From: Pedobacter sp. WC2423
GTDB lineage: Bacteria; Bacteroidota; Bacteroidia; Sphingobacteriales; Sphingobacteriaceae
NCBI RefSeq assembly: GCF_040822065.1
Contig: NZ_CP162005.1
Span: 2,604,001-2,668,000 of the forward strand
Reading direction: 5' to 3'
DNA: 64,000 bases
The notes under the pieces were generated by a model. The model did not search any database, had not been told where the DNA came from, and worked only from the letters and a program-made list of their open reading frames with translations. A program made the position numbers and the translations under genes. Positions 36,078 to 44,007 of this stretch are shown in pieces (position 1 is the first letter of the stretch; each line of letters opens with the position of its first letter).

Positions 36078-36713
36078 TTATTTATTAGGTTGCGGAGTAG
36101 TTCTTAAATAAGGTTTAATTACCTGATGTCCCTTTGGAAATTTAGCAGGAATATCTTCTGTTTTGATACTATTCATCACGACAACATCATCACCATCTTT
36201 CCAATCCGCAGGCGTGGCAACGCTATATTTAGCAGTCAGCTGCAAAGAATCAATAACTCTTAATACTTCAGTAAAATTCCTGCCAGTTGAAGCTGGATAA
36301 GTCAGCATTAATTTCACTTTTTTATCAGGTGAGATCACAAACAATGAACGCACAGTTAATGTCTCAGAAGCATTAGGGTGAATCATATCATAAAGATCAG
36401 CGATCTTTTTATCCTCATCCGCTATAATTGGAAACTCTACATTGGTGTCCTGTGTTTCATTAATATCCTGTATCCAGCCTTTGTGTGACTCTACAGAATC
36501 TACACTCAGGGCAATCACTTTTACGTCTCTTTTCTCAAATTCTCCTTTAAGTGAAGCCGTGCGGCCCAGCTCAGTGGTACATACAGGTGTATAATCCGCA
36601 GGATGCGAAAAAATCACTCCCCAGCTATCGCCAAGAAACTCATAAAAATCGATATCACCAATTGATGTTTTAGCTTTAAAATTTGGAGCGGTATCTCCTA
36701 TTCTGATACTCAT
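36078..36713 (-). CDS. 1-Cys peroxiredoxin (Prx6/AhpC-TSA type)
   Basis: A 211-aa peroxiredoxin reducing hydrogen and alkyl peroxides. ATG 36713 gives the canonical start MSIRIGDTAPNF; the frame extends to 36746 but that part is not conserved. The peroxidatic Cys45 lies in ADYTPVCTTELG. The C-terminal domain is the longer Prx6 type, and no resolving cysteine is visible. Confidence 0.93.
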   Translation of the reverse strand: MSIRIGDTAPNFKAKTSIGDIDFYEFLGDSWGVIFSHPADYTPVCTTELGRTASLKGEFEKRDVKVIALSVDSVESHKGWIQDINETQDTNVEFPIIADEDKKIADLYDMIHPNASETLTVRSLFVISPDKKVKLMLTYPASTGRNFTEVLRVIDSLQLTAKYSVATPADWKDGDDVVVMNSIKTEDIPAKFPKGHQVIKPYLRTTPQPNK

Positions 36714-36819
36714 AATCTTATTATTTTTTGATTTTAAATCGAACAATTATATCTGTTTATAAACACTACTAATATAGTAGTATATTAGTAATAATATACT
36801 AAATTCATATTTAATGATG

Positions 36820-37734
36820 CTAATCAAACAATGTAGGCTGTAAGGTTATCCCAGGGATCTTAAGCCCTAACTGTTCATTAAACACCTTTACAGTATGCGC
36901 AGCTAAAAGAGGCGTATCCAGCTCATCATGCTGATGCAGAAAAAAGTAAATCTTCTGAAGCCCTTTCTCCTGCCATAACTTAAGCCTTGAACCCCACTCC
37001 TCAATTCTTGCAAAATCATTCTTTTTGTGCATACTTCCATTTCCTATAAACCTGATAAACACTTCAGGAACAGTAACCTCCATATGGACCAAATCCCTTC
37101 TTCCACTCACATCCGTAATCACAGCGCCCTTTTTTGTAGCTGTAAAGAGTTCAAAAACCTGTTTCCTGATTACCGGATCAGAAAACCATTGCTCATGCCT
37201 GAGTTCTACAAAGATTGCTGGCTCTTTAGGAAGAAATTTAAGATAATCTGATAAAACCGGCAAATTTTTCACGCCAAAGCTTTCACTTAACTGTAAAAAG
37301 CAAGCACCTAATGTATCTCCGAATTCAGCAACCGCTTTCAAATATTCAGCAGTAGTCTGCTCCGACCCTGTCAATCTTTGATCATGACTGATAATTTTGG
37401 GAAATTTAGGACAGAATAAGAAGTCACCGGGTGCATTGTCTGAAGCTTTTTTCCTCCATTTGCGTACAGAATCCAAAGAAGGGATCTGATAATAAGCTGC
37501 ATTTAATTCAATCGAATTAAAATGTTTTGCATATTCATCCAGGAAATCTGCCTCCTTAGTTTTTGGGGGATAGATTAACCCCACCCATTCCTTTCGGCCC
37601 CATTTTGCACATCCTATAAAGACTTCAGCCTTACCAGGCTGGCCGTTTAAGACTTTCGAAGTCTGCTGCCCATCCTCAGGCAATGTAAAATCTATCTCCT
37701 TAACCTGATCTGAATTTACTTTTCCAAATTCCAT
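36820..37734 (-). CDS. DUF72 family protein
   Basis: A 304-aa DUF72 (YecE-like) protein: AEVFIGCAKWGRKEWVGLIYPPKTKEADFLDEYAKHFNSIELNAAYYQIP is diagnostic, with FFLHQHDE near the end. TIM-barrel fold, function unknown. ATG 37734 is chosen over the frame's outer start at 37767, because that outer part overlaps the terminator hairpin of the next gene. It is 106 nt from the peroxiredoxin gene. Confidence 0.9.
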   Translation of the reverse strand: MEFGKVNSDQVKEIDFTLPEDGQQTSKVLNGQPGKAEVFIGCAKWGRKEWVGLIYPPKTKEADFLDEYAKHFNSIELNAAYYQIPSLDSVRKWRKKASDNAPGDFLFCPKFPKIISHDQRLTGSEQTTAEYLKAVAEFGDTLGACFLQLSESFGVKNLPVLSDYLKFLPKEPAIFVELRHEQWFSDPVIRKQVFELFTATKKGAVITDVSGRRDLVHMEVTVPEVFIRFIGNGSMHKKNDFARIEEWGSRLKLWQEKGLQKIYFFLHQHDELDTPLLAAHTVKVFNEQLGLKIPGITLQPTLFD

Positions 37735-37752
37735 AAAATTGGCTTTAAAAAC

Positions 37753-37787
37753 AAAACCCCGAAACAAGCATTATGTTTCGGGGTTTT
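37753..37787 (-). terminator. terminator of the protease gene
   Basis: A 13-bp perfect stem (AAAACCCCGAAAC 37753-37765 with GTTTCGGGGTTTT 37775-37787), 9-nt loop, then a T-rich tail on the minus strand. Confidence 0.85.
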
Positions 37788-37803
37788 AAAAAAAGCGTTT
37801 CGC

Positions 37804-38898
37804 TTAATTATATACTTTGATCATATAGACATAGTTTTCAATCTTATCTATTTGTTTAGTTCTGTTTAATCCCTGTAAAGGATTCTTTTTAGCAAAGATC
37901 ACCTTCTTACCCAATGAGTCCTGAGGGATTGCATTTAAAGCCTCCAGAATGTATTTGGATTTGATGGCAAACGTTGCACCATCTACCTGATTTTCTTTAG
38001 CAGTAATCACACCGATGATATTTCCATAATTATCAAGTAAAGGACCACCACTATTTCCAGGATTAATTGGAATAGAAACCTGGTATTGCGTAGTATCACC
38101 TACATGGCCTGTTTTTGAGCTGATATAACCTTCACCCAATACAGCGTCATCCTTTGGATAACCTAACGTATATACATTCTCACCCATTCCGATACTATTC
38201 TTCTTCAATTTATAAGGAATTGCAGAAAGCGGTGTAAATGACTCATCAATAATTTTCAGGATCGCAATATCATACTGTGGATCACGGTAAACAACCTTAA
38301 CCTTGTAAGAATCGCCTTTATTATTTTGGACATATACTGAATCTGCATCTCTGACAACATGATAATTTGTACATAAATATCCATTTGCAGTTAAAGCAAA
38401 CCCTGTTCCGCCAAACTGAGCTGAACGGACATGTCCCTTTTCAGTCTTAGGGCTTGAATTGATAGTCCTTACCAGTTTATTCTGACTGTTTTTGATATTG
38501 GTAATTTCTCTGCGCATCACTTCATAACTACCGTTTTGCAGGGTATTATGCTGTATAGAGTAAATAGAGAAAATAGTTAACAGGATGAATGAGGCAGCAA
38601 TAGCCATTGCCGATTTGTTTTTGCGCCACAGATTGATAATAAACGAAGGATGCGGTCTAAGCTCTTCGCTCAGTGCAGTGACATTTATTCCGGCATGGGC
38701 TCTTTCCATCTGCTCTTTCAAAGAAAGGACTTTACCATATTGCTTTATTGCATCCATAAAAACTTTATGTGCAACTACTTTATGATCAATTACAGGATCA
38801 TTGGCGCGCAATTTATCAAAAGCTTCTGTTTCTGCGGCTGTAAGTTTACCCCTGAGGTAATCTTCAATGATAGCATCTAATTCTATGTCGTTCCTCAT
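37804..38898 (-). CDS. membrane-anchored trypsin-like serine protease with anti-sigma-like N-terminus
   Basis: A 364-aa protein in three parts. Residues 1-90 are cytoplasmic and resemble the helical N-terminus of Bacteroidetes anti-sigma factors (IIEDYLRGKLTAAETEAFDKLRAND). Residues about 97-115 are one transmembrane helix. Residues about 155-340 form a DegP/HtrA-like trypsin fold with catalytic His180 (CTNYHVV), Asp210 (PQYDIAILKI) and Ser283 (NPGNSGGPLL). There is no PDZ domain. The gene starts 7 nt after the ECF sigma gene, so the obvious inference is a sigma-regulating membrane protease. Whether it binds or cleaves anything in the sigma pathway is untested. Confidence 0.85.
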   Translation of the reverse strand: MRNDIELDAIIEDYLRGKLTAAETEAFDKLRANDPVIDHKVVAHKVFMDAIKQYGKVLSLKEQMERAHAGINVTALSEELRPHPSFIINLWRKNKSAMAIAASFILLTIFSIYSIQHNTLQNGSYEVMRREITNIKNSQNKLVRTINSSPKTEKGHVRSAQFGGTGFALTANGYLCTNYHVVRDADSVYVQNNKGDSYKVKVVYRDPQYDIAILKIIDESFTPLSAIPYKLKKNSIGMGENVYTLGYPKDDAVLGEGYISSKTGHVGDTTQYQVSIPINPGNSGGPLLDNYGNIIGVITAKENQVDGATFAIKSKYILEALNAIPQDSLGKKVIFAKKNPLQGLNRTKQIDKIENYVYMIKVYN

Positions 38899-38905
38899 AC
38901 CGTAC

Positions 38906-39475
38906 TTAAGATTGAAAAAATAATTTCTTTAATCTCTGCAAACATTTATATTTCTGAGTTTTGGCATTATCAGTATTGGTATAGCCAAATTTCTCACAGA
39001 TATCCTGCATAGAGAGATTATTTATATAAAAATCCTGAATAATAGTTTTGCAAGGCTCCCCCAGGTTTTCTAATGCTGCCCCCATCTTCTCAAACTGAAG
39101 ATCCTTTTCTTCATGATACTCTAAATCAACCTCTACTGACACTACATCCTCAAAATCAGAAACATTATTTGTCTTTTTGCTTTGCTGTGCAAGCTTTTTC
39201 AGCCAAATACGTCTGCAAACTGAATATATATAGGTCTTAAGTTTGCTGCTTAACTCAAAATCTCCGCTCTTAATTTTATTATATAAAATAATAATCGCTT
39301 CCTGATACACATCTTTTGCATCATCCTCATCACCGTTATTATTTATAATAAACTGCAAAATCATCGGAAAATACCCGACGTACAGCTTATTAAGTGCATC
39401 TTCCGAGTTATTTAGTATCCCTAAAACTACCTCTCTATCTGTTGGAACTGAATCGCTTAACTTGTTACTCACCAA
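38906..39475 (-). CDS. ECF RNA polymerase sigma factor
   Basis: A 189-aa ECF sigma factor: region 2 at about 28-95 (LYVGYFPMILQFIINNNGDEDDAKDVYQEAIIILYNKI, TYIYSVCRRIWLKKL), and region 4 at about 135-185 (CKTIIQDFYINNLSMQDICEKFGYTNTDNAKTQKYKCLQRLKKLF). The acidic linker EDVVSVEVDLEYHEEKD is notable. It is co-transcribed with the protease gene. Its promoter region carries an inverted pair of GGTAACCCA motifs, consistent with autoregulation. Confidence 0.9.
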   Translation of the reverse strand: MVSNKLSDSVPTDREVVLGILNNSEDALNKLYVGYFPMILQFIINNNGDEDDAKDVYQEAIIILYNKIKSGDFELSSKLKTYIYSVCRRIWLKKLAQQSKKTNNVSDFEDVVSVEVDLEYHEEKDLQFEKMGAALENLGEPCKTIIQDFYINNLSMQDICEKFGYTNTDNAKTQKYKCLQRLKKLFFQS

Positions 39476-39496
39476 TTAATACATTTATACGTGAAT

Positions 39497-39555
39497 GGTA
39501 ACCCAATATTAGACAAAAAAATTATTTAAATCTTTTTTAAAAATAGTGGGTTACC
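39497..39555. promoter_or_regulatory. face-to-face GGTAACCCA motifs between the ECF gene and a lipoprotein gene
   Basis: GGTAACCCA at 39497-39505 (+ strand) and its exact reverse complement TGGGTTACC at 39547-39555. ECF sigma factors usually recognise -35 elements containing AAC, so each copy could be a -35 for one of the two divergent genes, with the transcripts starting between or beyond them. A -10 is not certain. Confidence 0.6.
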
Positions 39556-39613
39556 TTTTGATCATTGTGGTATTAATCTGTAAAATTAATTAATTATTTT
39601 AAACAGAATTCAA

Positions 39614-39835
39614 ATGAAAAACTTATTCAAATTCGGCTTTTTAGCTTTAGCAATCTCTTTATCAGTAGCAGCATGTAACTCAGAAAAAAAAGCTGGTGCA
39701 ACTGACACTACAGTAACTGATTCTTCAGTTGTTACTACTGACGTTGATACTACTGTTAAAGATTCAACAGTTAAAGATACAGCGGTTAAAACTACTACTA
39801 CTGAAGTTAAACCAGCTGCTGAAGCTAAAAAATAA
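39614..39835 (+). CDS. small Thr/Val/Asp-rich lipoprotein
   Basis: A 73-aa predicted lipoprotein: signal peptide MKNLFKFGFLALAISLSVAAC with lipobox SVAAC, followed by a low-complexity tail of TTVTDSS, VDTTVKDSTVKDTAVK units ending in Lys. It has no known domain. It is divergent from the ECF sigma operon and shares the GGTAACCCA inverted pair, which suggests it is in the sigma regulon. A strong terminator follows. Confidence 0.75.
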   Translation: MKNLFKFGFLALAISLSVAACNSEKKAGATDTTVTDSSVVTTDVDTTVKDSTVKDTAVKTTTTEVKPAAEAKK

Positions 39836-39856
39836 GCTAGATAAAAAATCTAAAGA

Positions 39857-39886
39857 AAGGCTTTGGTTCTCCAAAGCCTTTTTTTT
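39857..39886 (+). terminator. terminator of the small lipoprotein gene
   Basis: Stem AAGGCTTTGG (39857-39866) with CCAAAGCCTT (39871-39880), 4-nt loop, T-run to 39886. Confidence 0.92.
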
Positions 39887-39911
39887 GTGCCTGCAGGTTT
39901 GAGTAAAATGC

Positions 39912-39919
39912 TACCTTTG
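39912..39919 (+). promoter_or_regulatory. -7 element (TACCTTTG) of purB
   Basis: TACCTTTG matches TAnnTTTG, 23 nt before the purB ATG. A -33 at the ideal spacing is not seen. Confidence 0.5.
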
Positions 39920-39942
39920 CATTTGTAAAAATATCCCTATAC

Positions 39943-41289
39943 ATGAATTTATCTCCTCTTCAAGCTATATCACCAGTTGATGGTCGTTATAGAAACACCA
40001 CACAAAATCTGGCTAAATATTTTTCGGAATCGGCTTTAATCAAATATAGAGTATACGTTGAAATTGAATATTTCATCGCTTTATGTGAAACTGGTTTAAC
40101 AGGATTAAGCCATTTCGACAAAACAAATTACAGTAAACTCCGCAGTATATCCGAACTGTTCAGTGATGAAAATGCGCAGGAAGTAAAAGACACAGAAAAA
40201 ATCACCAACCACGATGTTAAAGCCGTTGAATATTTTATCAAAAAAAGATTTGATGACTTAGGTCTTGGAGAATTTAAAGAGTTTATCCACTTCGGACTGA
40301 CTTCTCAGGATATTAATAATACAGCAATCCCTTATACCTTTAAACGCTCACTTGAAGAAGAATATTATCCAAATATCCAGTTGCTGATTGTTAAACTTCA
40401 GGAATTAGCTGCTGAATGGAAAGATATTCCTTTACTGGCTCACACTCATGGTCAGCCAGCATCCCCGACTAAACTGGGTAAAGAATTTTTAGTCTTCGCA
40501 GAACGTCTGGAAATTCAATTGAATAACCTTAAAAACATTCCTCATAGTGCAAAATTTGGTGGTGCAACAGGAAACTTCAATGCACATCATATTGCCTATC
40601 CCGGAATTAACTGGGTAGATTTTTCTAACCACTTCGTCAATGATATTTTAACTTTAAGCCGTGCACAGCATACTACACAAATTGAGCATTATGACCAATT
40701 TGCAGCGCAATGTGATGCCTTAAAAAGGATTAATACGATTATTATTGACCTGGACAGAGATATCTGGGCTTACATTTCTAAAAACTACTTCAAACAAAAA
40801 ATTAAAGAAGGAGAAGTAGGTTCTTCCGCAATGCCCCATAAAGTAAATCCTATTGACTTTGAAAATGCAGAAGGAAATGCTGGTATTGCGAATGCACTAT
40901 TTGAATTCTTTGCTGCAAAACTGCCAATTTCACGTTTACAAAGAGATTTAACAGACTCAACGGTATTAAGAAATGCAGGTGTTCCTGTGGCGCATACGAT
41001 GATTGCGATCTCTTCTACTCTAAAAGGGCTGAACAAGCTCTTATTAAACAATGAAGTTATTGCAGCAGATCTGGAAAACAACTGGGCTGTGGTTGCCGAA
41101 GCGATTCAAACCGTATTGAGAAGAGAAGCTTACCCTAACCCTTACGAGGCCTTAAAAGATCTGACACGTACCAATCAGAAAATTACTGCACATACCATGG
41201 CAGCATTTATCGATGGTCTTCAAATTGATGAAGATTTAAAACAAGAGCTGAAGCAAATTACTCCATTTAATTATACCGGCGTATTTTAG
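39943..41289 (+). CDS. purB: adenylosuccinate lyase
   Basis: A 448-aa fumarase/aspartase superfamily enzyme acting twice in purine synthesis (SAICAR to AICAR, and adenylosuccinate to AMP). The signature GSSAMPHKVNPIDFENAEGN is intact, and the substrate-binding HFGLTSQDINNTA and LLAHTHGQPASPTKLG motifs are present. It is monocistronic here; purM is 12 kb away. Confidence 0.96.
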   Translation: MNLSPLQAISPVDGRYRNTTQNLAKYFSESALIKYRVYVEIEYFIALCETGLTGLSHFDKTNYSKLRSISELFSDENAQEVKDTEKITNHDVKAVEYFIKKRFDDLGLGEFKEFIHFGLTSQDINNTAIPYTFKRSLEEEYYPNIQLLIVKLQELAAEWKDIPLLAHTHGQPASPTKLGKEFLVFAERLEIQLNNLKNIPHSAKFGGATGNFNAHHIAYPGINWVDFSNHFVNDILTLSRAQHTTQIEHYDQFAAQCDALKRINTIIIDLDRDIWAYISKNYFKQKIKEGEVGSSAMPHKVNPIDFENAEGNAGIANALFEFFAAKLPISRLQRDLTDSTVLRNAGVPVAHTMIAISSTLKGLNKLLLNNEVIAADLENNWAVVAEAIQTVLRREAYPNPYEALKDLTRTNQKITAHTMAAFIDGLQIDEDLKQELKQITPFNYTGVF

Positions 41290-41344
41290 ATAAGTTCAGC
41301 TTTAAAACGTAACTTAATACAGGATAATATATAATGACCTAAAA

Positions 41345-41360
41345 CAGACATCGATATCTG
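41345..41360. promoter_or_regulatory. 16-bp near-palindrome upstream of nfu
   Basis: CAGACATCGATATCTG is a palindrome except for one base pair. It lies 21 bp upstream of the TATTTTTG -7 element, where an operator could act. No regulator is known; tentative. Confidence 0.35.
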
Positions 41361-41380
41361 TAATTGAATTGCGAATTATT

Positions 41381-41388
41381 TATTTTTG
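41381..41388 (+). promoter_or_regulatory. -7 element (TATTTTTG) of the nfu gene
   Basis: TATTTTTG fits TAnnTTTG and lies 16 nt before ATG 41405. Confidence 0.5.
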
Positions 41389-41404
41389 TAAGAAAAAAGA
41401 GACA

Positions 41405-41956
41405 ATGACTATTAACGTATATACAGAACAAACCCCGAATCCTGCCACCATGAAGTTTATGGTTAATAAACTTCTGATTAATGGCAGCGAGGACTTCGCT
41501 ACAAAAGAAAGTGCTGAACACTCTCCTTTTGCAAAAGAATTATTCAAGTTTAATTTTGTTAGTGGTGTATTTTTCGCAAGTAATTTCGTGACCATTACAA
41601 AAACTGAGGATGCTGAATGGCCTGATATCGAGCCTATCCTGAAGGAGTTTGTTAAAGGTGCTGTAGAATCAGAATATAAAATTAAAGAAGTTACCACAGA
41701 AGAAGCACCTGCTTTTGAAGGATCTGATCTGGAAGTAAAAATTCAGCAGATCTTACATGATTACGTTCGTCCTGCTGTTGAACAGGATGGTGGTGCAATC
41801 AGTTATAAATCATTTGAAGAAGGTGTAGTTACCGTTGAACTTCGCGGTTCATGCAGCGGATGCCCTTCCTCTACCATTACTTTAAAATCTGGTATTCAGA
41901 ATTTATTGCAGCGTATGGTTCCCGAAGTAAAAGAAGTTGTTTCTAACGCTTTGTAG
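41405..41956 (+). CDS. Nfu/NifU-type iron-sulfur cluster carrier
   Basis: A 183-aa protein with an N-terminal Nfu_N scaffold domain (TEQTPNPATMKFMVNK, PFAKELFKFNFVSGVFFASNFVTITK) and a C-terminal NifU domain with the cluster-binding Cys150 and Cys153 in RGSCSGCPSSTITLK. It carries Fe-S clusters to target enzymes such as the radical-SAM MtaB found nearby. ATG 41405 is chosen; the frame runs back to 41369, but that part lies across the promoter. Confidence 0.92.
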   Translation: MTINVYTEQTPNPATMKFMVNKLLINGSEDFATKESAEHSPFAKELFKFNFVSGVFFASNFVTITKTEDAEWPDIEPILKEFVKGAVESEYKIKEVTTEEAPAFEGSDLEVKIQQILHDYVRPAVEQDGGAISYKSFEEGVVTVELRGSCSGCPSSTITLKSGIQNLLQRMVPEVKEVVSNAL

Positions 41957-41975
41957 TTCAAACCAAGCGATACAT

Positions 41976-42014
41976 AAAAAAACGGCCTGTGAATAATTCA
42001 CAGGCCGTTTTTTT
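41976..42014. terminator. bidirectional terminator between nfu and the IMPase gene
   Basis: An 18-bp perfect stem (41976-41993 with 41997-42014, core ACGGCCTGTGAA), 3-nt loop, A-run and T-run on the two sides, between convergent genes. Confidence 0.93.
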
Positions 42015-42020
42015 ATATAC

Positions 42021-42815
42021 TTAACTTTCAAAATGCCGCTGAATAGCCTCCAGCATTTCTATATCGACCAAACCATTGGTGGCCAGAATTTCCCTGCGTT
42101 CAATGAACTCCTCACCACCACCAAAATTCATCACTTTTCCACCCGCCTGCTGCACCAGGTAAGCGCCGCCAGCTACATCATAAGAATTCAGATTATATTC
42201 AAAGAAAGCATCAAACCTGCCACAAGCCACATAAGCTAAATCTACTGCAGCAGAACCTATCCGTCTTAAACCATGCGTCTTTTGCATTAATTCAGCTAAT
42301 AACTTCATATACTGGGCCTGTTTATCAAACTCATAATAAGGGAAACCGGTAGCCAGTAAAGAATCAGCCAGACTATTTCGCTGAGAAACCCGGATAGGCT
42401 TGTGATTCAGATAAGCAGGCGCATCTTTGTAACTATGAAACATCTCTCCCCTGTTGATTTCATAAACAACACCTAAAACAGGCTTGTCCTCTTCATATAA
42501 AGCGATACTGATCGAATAAGTTGGTACACCGTGGATAAAGTTTGTTGTACCATCCAGCGGATCTATAATCCAGTTATAAGTTTTCCCTTTCCTGTTGACC
42601 GTTTGTTCTTCCGTTGTAAAACCGGCATCAGGTATTAATTGATCAAGATTTTCGACGATGAGCTCTTCAGCAGTTTTATCTACATAAGAAACCAGGTCAT
42701 TTAATCCTTTGAATTCAATAGCCTCCGCATTAAAACGCATCGATTCCTTCCGTATAAAATTGCCCGCCAGCCGCGCGATTGCGATAACCTGTGAACTCAG
42801 TAATTCGTAATTCAA
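42021..42815 (-). CDS. inositol monophosphatase family protein
   Basis: A 264-aa Mg-dependent phosphatase of the IMPase/SuhB family. Metal-site motifs are present: TTEEQTVN (first Glu), WIIDPLDGTTNFIHG, and YDVAGGAYLVQQAGGKV near the end. It could act on inositol phosphate, 3'-phosphoadenosine phosphate or similar; the sequence does not decide. It ends at the strong bidirectional terminator. Confidence 0.9.
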   Translation of the reverse strand: MNYELLSSQVIAIARLAGNFIRKESMRFNAEAIEFKGLNDLVSYVDKTAEELIVENLDQLIPDAGFTTEEQTVNRKGKTYNWIIDPLDGTTNFIHGVPTYSISIALYEEDKPVLGVVYEINRGEMFHSYKDAPAYLNHKPIRVSQRNSLADSLLATGFPYYEFDKQAQYMKLLAELMQKTHGLRRIGSAAVDLAYVACGRFDAFFEYNLNSYDVAGGAYLVQQAGGKVMNFGGGEEFIERREILATNGLVDIEMLEAIQRHFES

Positions 42816-42825
42816 ATTGTAAAAT

Positions 42826-43977
42826 TTAGCTTGTGTGTATATTTTTATTCTTTATCGAGAACGTCACCAATAACAAGCCACCAATAAACAAGAGAGAAGA
42901 AATCAACTCCGCCTGTGTAAAAGAGATACCTGCAACATGATACTTTGAATTGACACGGATCAGTTCGACAAAAAATCGTTCCATTCCGTTCATCATCAGA
43001 TAAATTCCGAACATCATTCCCGGAAGCTTAATCTGGTGGCGGATACGCCAAAGTATAAGAAATAAGATAAAACATACAATCACCTCATAAATAGGTGTAG
43101 GATATACAGGGAGAGGCAGTACATTACAAAACTTGCCAACGCAGCCCGGAACAGGGACACCTTCCATTGCTACATTATTTGGATAAGTATAAGCCCATAA
43201 CCAATCAGGTAACCAGCCAAAAGGCTTAGGGTTCATATTGACAATTCCCCAATCCCCATCACCAGACATATGACAGCCAATCCGGCCCACACTGTAAGCC
43301 AGCATCATTCCAGGTCCGCCAACATCCAGCATATGTAAAGGCTTGATTCCATTTTTCTTTGCAATATATAACACAGCTGCACCACCGCAGATTAATCCGC
43401 CGTAAAATGTTAAACCACTAAAAGACAGTAATCCGCCTATAGGATCCTGGATAAAAGTATCCCAGTGTTCCAGGTTGTCAAATATCTTTGCACCCAAAAA
43501 ACCCCATACCGCAGCCCATACGATCATATTCCCCATCAATTCATAAGGATGTTCTGTAACTTCTACTTTTTTAGGCTGGGCAAGTTTGAATTTATTTTTT
43601 TCTTTATAATCCCAGTAGGCAAATAATCCGGCGAAGAATAATCCGCCAAGAATGTTTCCTTTCAGGGATAACAATACAGTTTGCGCATCGCTGACAAATA
43701 ACCGGTAGTTTAATAAAGCATAAACCAGTTTATAACCAATCAGAAACCCAAAAATACAATTGGAGATTAATTCTGTGGTTGTTGCAGGCTGGCCGATTGT
43801 GATAATCCTTTTTACAGGATGTAATAAACCTAAAGCTTCTTTTCTTTTTAGTTCCTGTGTAAATGCCCAGTAACCTGCAATAAAAGCCAGGGCGACAAAT
43901 ACACCGAAAGTATTAAAAGGCAGTGGAACCTGAATACCAAAGAGATATTCTATAAAATGAGAAACGGTAGGAAACAT
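42826..43977 (-). CDS. lgt: prolipoprotein diacylglyceryl transferase
   Basis: A 383-aa inner-membrane enzyme that attaches diacylglyceryl to the lipobox Cys of prolipoproteins, such as the many predicted in this window. About seven or more hydrophobic helices are visible. The Lgt signature is seen as SVGRIGCHMSGDGDWG, where the central Arg aligns with the essential arginine. It is longer than Proteobacterial Lgt because of extra loops, as in other Bacteroidetes. Its stop lies 10 nt from the start of the IMPase gene on the same strand. Confidence 0.9.
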   Translation of the reverse strand: MFPTVSHFIEYLFGIQVPLPFNTFGVFVALAFIAGYWAFTQELKRKEALGLLHPVKRIITIGQPATTTELISNCIFGFLIGYKLVYALLNYRLFVSDAQTVLLSLKGNILGGLFFAGLFAYWDYKEKNKFKLAQPKKVEVTEHPYELMGNMIVWAAVWGFLGAKIFDNLEHWDTFIQDPIGGLLSFSGLTFYGGLICGGAAVLYIAKKNGIKPLHMLDVGGPGMMLAYSVGRIGCHMSGDGDWGIVNMNPKPFGWLPDWLWAYTYPNNVAMEGVPVPGCVGKFCNVLPLPVYPTPIYEVIVCFILFLILWRIRHQIKLPGMMFGIYLMMNGMERFFVELIRVNSKYHVAGISFTQAELISSLLFIGGLLLVTFSIKNKNIHTS

Positions 43978-44007
43978 ACGCGTATATTTTTTTACGCGAA
44001 TATAAGA

